The notes beneath the pieces were generated by a model. That model was not told where the DNA came from. It searched no databases and worked only from the letters and a program-made list of their open reading frames with translations. Shown piece by piece: positions 7,699 to 9,775 of a stretch of 9,775 bases of DNA. This DNA is from Prevotellaceae bacterium UBA7017. GTDB taxonomy: Bacteria > Bacteroidota > Bacteroidia > Bacteroidales > Bacteroidaceae. Both the position numbers and the translations under genes were made by a program. Where the stretch lies: assembly GCA_002449535.1 (NCBI GenBank), contig DJWZ01000048.1, positions 1 to 9,775 of the forward strand. Reading direction: 5' to 3'. Position 1 is the stretch's first letter. Each line of letters opens with the position of its first letter.

Positions 7699-8702
7699 TG
7701 CGTTTTCTCCTCTCCATAGGTTGTAACGTTAATCGCGATGTTCAGATGGCACGCGCTCAGGAGGTCTTGCGAAAGACCTTCCCCGGCATCTCTTTCTCCA
7801 AGATTCTTACCAGTCCTGACGACACGAATGCCGGCGACCCCTATTCCAACTGCATAGCGAGGGGCAATACCGACCTCTCCGAGGAAGAACTCTGCCATGT
7901 TCTCAAGACTATTGAGCGGCAGTTGGGCAGAACCGAGTCAAAGCATGTCATGATGGACCTTGACCTCTTGCAGTATGGTGATGCCAAGCGTCATCTCTCC
8001 GACTGGGAGCGTCCCTACATCAAGGCACTGCTCAGTCCCCTGCTGCTGATTTTCGTTTTCGCCATGGTTTTCGTCAGTACCGCCTTTTCGCACACATTCT
8101 CCTCCCCTAACTGGGGGAGGCAGGGAGGGGGCTTCAAGTCGCCACAGGAACTGCTCACCAAGGCGACGGAATATTTTCAGGGAGGCAAATACCATGAGGC
8201 GATACTTAATTTCGAGAAGTTGCAACAAGACTACACCCTCACTCCGCGCTATCTTGCCTATCTCGGTTTTGCATATTATAAAGAAGGTAACTACGAAGAT
8301 GCCGCCAAGACGCTCTTTCCACTTCTGCGCGACACCACAAGCCAATCTACCCTCGCCGCCCTCTCGCCAAAGGAACAGTCAATATATCTCTATGCCTGTG
8401 GCGAGAGTCTTTTTCATATAGGCAACTACACTACCTCCCTCGACATCCACAACAGGATGCTTCCACTTGTCAATGGTCTCGACAAAGCCGATGTGCTTTT
8501 TCATATCGGCATGGCACATTATATGCAGGGCAACTATGCAGACGCCATTCCGCCACTTGAGGAAGCCCTAAGCCTTTACAAGTCTCTCGCAACAGCAGAC
8601 GACGAACTCCACAAGGCTCGCCTCAATCAAATCGACACAATGCTGCCGGGGCTGCGGAGAGTAAACCCCTCCCCGACCCTCCCGAGGGAGGGAGATAGTT
8701 AA
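7698..8702 (+). CDS. HPPK (FolK)-like domain fused to membrane segment and TPR domain
   Basis: The 334-residue protein has two unrelated parts. Residues 1-110 resemble 6-hydroxymethyl-dihydropterin pyrophosphokinase: LLSIGCN at the start, YSNC (49-52), IERQLGR (72-78), the metal-binding pair in MMDLDLLQY (Asp87, Asp89), and WERPYIK (103-109). The loop between GR and DLD is about four residues shorter than in E. coli FolK and lacks its Arg84, Trp89 and Arg92, so pyrophosphokinase activity is doubtful. Residues about 112-130 are hydrophobic, like a signal or membrane helix. Residues 148-317 hold about four TPR units (near 150-180, 184-214, 228-258, 265-295), with motifs such as YYKEGNYEDA and YMQGNYADA. 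Two GC-rich repeats are translated within it (SSPNWGRQGGG and the tail PSPTLPREG). One fused protein or two genes joined by stop loss are both possible; there is no good internal start before the hydrophobic part. Confidence 0.75.
   Translation: MRFLLSIGCNVNRDVQMARAQEVLRKTFPGISFSKILTSPDDTNAGDPYSNCIARGNTDLSEEELCHVLKTIERQLGRTESKHVMMDLDLLQYGDAKRHLSDWERPYIKALLSPLLLIFVFAMVFVSTAFSHTFSSPNWGRQGGGFKSPQELLTKATEYFQGGKYHEAILNFEKLQQDYTLTPRYLAYLGFAYYKEGNYEDAAKTLFPLLRDTTSQSTLAALSPKEQSIYLYACGESLFHIGNYTTSLDIHNRMLPLVNGLDKADVLFHIGMAHYMQGNYADAIPPLEEALSLYKSLATADDELHKARLNQIDTMLPGLRRVNPSPTLPREGDS
8101..8131. repeat. GC-rich palindromic repeat, copy 1, inside the HPPK-TPR gene
   Basis: CCTCCCC (8101-8107) and GGGGAGG (8114-8120) form a 7-bp hairpin, followed by CAGGGAGGGGG (8121-8131). 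This is the style of the dispersed GC-rich intergenic repeats common in Bacteroidales. It lies in frame between the hydrophobic segment and the TPR domain and encodes a Gly/Ser-rich linker. Its reverse complement has the same layout as the copy at 8666-8694. Confidence 0.7.
8666..8694. repeat. GC-rich palindromic repeat, copy 2, at the gene end
   Basis: CCCCTCCCCGA (8666-8676) precedes a hairpin of CCCTCCC (8677-8683) and GGGAGGG (8686-8692), with two unpaired bases at the tip, or a 6-bp stem with a CGAG loop. It is translated as PSPTLPREG at the protein's C-terminus. It is in opposite orientation to copy 1. The hairpin has no T tract after it, so it is a poor intrinsic terminator, though it could pause or protect the transcript end. 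Confidence 0.7.
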
Positions 8703-8732
8703 GAGTTAAGTATTGAAACTTGAAACCTGAAA
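8698..8732 (+). repeat. Second phased 7-base repeat tract
   Basis: Five consecutive heptamers read GTTAAGA, GTTAAGT, ATTGAAA, CTTGAAA and CCTGAAA. They start right after repeat copy 2 and supply the TAA stop (8700-8702) of the HPPK-TPR gene. The units ending TGAAA resemble those at 6063-6104. Each unit contains TAA or TGA, so all three forward frames are closed within the tract. Confidence 0.65.
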
Positions 8733-8763
8733 CTCTCAATAACATATCTGACACAATAGCGAA

Positions 8764-8793
8764 ACTGAAAACCGTATAATCTTCGTATCTTTG
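8764..8793 (+). promoter_or_regulatory. Promoter for the GH43 gene
   Basis: TATCTTTG (8786-8793) is a full match to the Bacteroidetes -7 box TAnnTTTG. ACTG (8764-8767), 18 bases upstream, is only a weak -33 candidate. The expected start near 8800 leaves a leader of about 25 bases before the ATG at 8825. The GH43 gene is therefore a separate transcription unit from the operon before it. Confidence 0.7.
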
Positions 8794-8824
8794 CAGCCAG
8801 AATTATTAACTTCATGCAAAGACT

Positions 8825-9775
8825 ATGGATAAAAAAATTCTTCTTTCCCAACTATTTATCTCGTGTGCAACTATCTTGCCACAGACATCAGCTGCTGCTG
8901 ACAACAATCGTGTCAATGAACTCGTACAGGACTCTCTGACCCTTCAGGCAGCCGTTCGTGGAGCGAAAAGCGTCAACCTGCCACTCTTCCAGACGAAGTT
9001 TACGGCAGACCCTGCGCCCCTTGTCGTAGGCGACACCCTGTTTCTCTATACCTCGCACGATGCTTCGCCGGAAGACATTCCCGATTTGAACGAGAAAAAT
9101 TCCGCCGGCTTCTTCATGTACGACTGGCTGCTGTGGTCCACTACCGACATGGCAAACTGGACGGAGCATGGTGCCGTGGCATCCCTGAAAGACATCCCCT
9201 GGCGCAGCCGCGACAACGGTGCCTGGGCAATACAGACCGTTGAGCGCAACGGCAAATACTACCTCTACGCCCCACTCCACGGCCATGGCATTGCCGTCCT
9301 CGTTGCCGACACGCCTTACGGTCCTTTCAAAGACCCCCTCGGCAAGCCGTTGGTATGGCAGAGGGAGCACTGGGATGACATCGACCCCTCCGTATTTGTT
9401 GACACCGACGGGCAGGCATATATGTACTGGGGCAATCCGCATGTCTATTGTATCAAGCTCAACGAGGATATGATTTCCACCAGCGGCGACATCTTTGTGC
9501 TCAACCAGCAGGATGGCGTGATGCGTCCTGTCAAGGAAGAGGGGTCAAAGATAAACCTGCGCATCCCTGGTTCTGAGAAGGCAGAGTGGAGGGTGAAGAA
9601 CTACCAGGAGGGTCCTTGGTTCTACAAGCGCAACGGGAAATACTACCTCGGCTATGCCACCACCTGCTGTCCCGAGGCGCTGGGCTATGCCATGAGCGAC
9701 TCTCCCATGGGTCCGTGGGAGTGGAAGAACTATATCATGCGCCCTACCAATCGCGACCGTGGCAACCATCCCGGC
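8825..9775 (+). CDS. Secreted glycoside hydrolase family 43 enzyme (partial, 3' end missing)
   Basis: The frame is open from the ATG to the end of the window (317 codons visible). A signal peptide (MDKKILLSQL..., hydrophobic to about 22) probably ends at TSAAA (21-25). The five-bladed propeller of GH43 follows, with its three acidic residues: the base Asp62 in FTADPAPLV, the pKa-tuning Asp187 in DIDPSVFVD, and the acid Glu262 in YQEGPWFYK. Blade repeats of the type NGKYYLYAP and NGKYYLGYA are clear. GH43 enzymes cut alpha-L-arabinose or beta-D-xylose linkages in plant polysaccharides; the exact substrate and subfamily cannot be decided here. Export to the periplasm or cell surface is likely. 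It has its own promoter and is not part of the preceding operon. At least part of the last blade and any extra C-terminal domain lie beyond the window. Confidence 0.92.
   Translation, partial: MDKKILLSQLFISCATILPQTSAAADNNRVNELVQDSLTLQAAVRGAKSVNLPLFQTKFTADPAPLVVGDTLFLYTSHDASPEDIPDLNEKNSAGFFMYDWLLWSTTDMANWTEHGAVASLKDIPWRSRDNGAWAIQTVERNGKYYLYAPLHGHGIAVLVADTPYGPFKDPLGKPLVWQREHWDDIDPSVFVDTDGQAYMYWGNPHVYCIKLNEDMISTSGDIFVLNQQDGVMRPVKEEGSKINLRIPGSEKAEWRVKNYQEGPWFYKRNGKYYLGYATTCCPEALGYAMSDSPMGPWEWKNYIMRPTNRDRGNHPG

Noticed and set aside
8064..8702. Separate TPR gene starting at the internal ATG 8064
   Set aside because: That start cuts through the hydrophobic segment and leaves only a very short remnant of a signal peptide, so it is not favoured, though a non-ATG start cannot be excluded.
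9219..9473. 84-codon forward frame within the GH43 region
   Set aside because: It is out of frame with the GH43 gene, whose catalytic residues and blade repeats are clear in the other frame.

Overview
The window looks like chromosomal DNA from a member of Bacteroidales, most like the Prevotella group. The reasons are the TAnnTTTG-type -7 promoter boxes ahead of two transcription units, the lack of convincing Shine-Dalgarno sequences, and proteins of Bacteroidetes type (a DUF4924-like protein, a short RecQ, a zinc-ribbon membrane protein, a secreted GH43 enzyme). The assignment rests on family recognition and motif style, not on a database search.

Layout. Positions 1-87 hold the last 28 codons of an upstream gene, followed by a strong hairpin terminator (111-148) and an AT-rich non-coding stretch with two candidate promoters. 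From 437 to 8702 seven genes run in the same direction with gaps of at most 25 bases or with overlaps, so they are probably one operon: a zinc-ribbon membrane protein, recJ, recQ, a LysE/RhtB-type exporter, a DUF4924-like protein, prfC (release factor 3), and an HPPK-like domain fused in frame to a TPR domain. A spacer of about 120 bases with its own promoter then leads to the start of a secreted GH43 glycoside hydrolase that runs off the end of the window.

How the genes relate. RecJ (5'-3' single-strand exonuclease) and RecQ (3'-5' helicase) act together in gap processing and recombination, and their genes overlap by 29 bases. The transporter, DUF4924 protein, RF3 and HPPK-TPR protein have no obvious link to DNA repair, so this looks like a housekeeping operon of mixed content. 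I see no phage genes, transposase, CRISPR array, tRNA or rRNA.

The most notable points are these. (1) The RecQ ends exactly where its zinc-binding cysteine motif should begin, and the preceding family cysteine is also absent. (2) A degenerate HPPK-like domain is fused to a membrane segment and a TPR domain. (3) That TPR part is bracketed by two inverted copies of a GC-rich palindromic repeat, both translated in frame. (4) Two tracts of phased 7-base repeats, at 6063-6104 and 8698-8732, each supply the stop codon of the preceding gene. No complete new defence or mobile system is evident.
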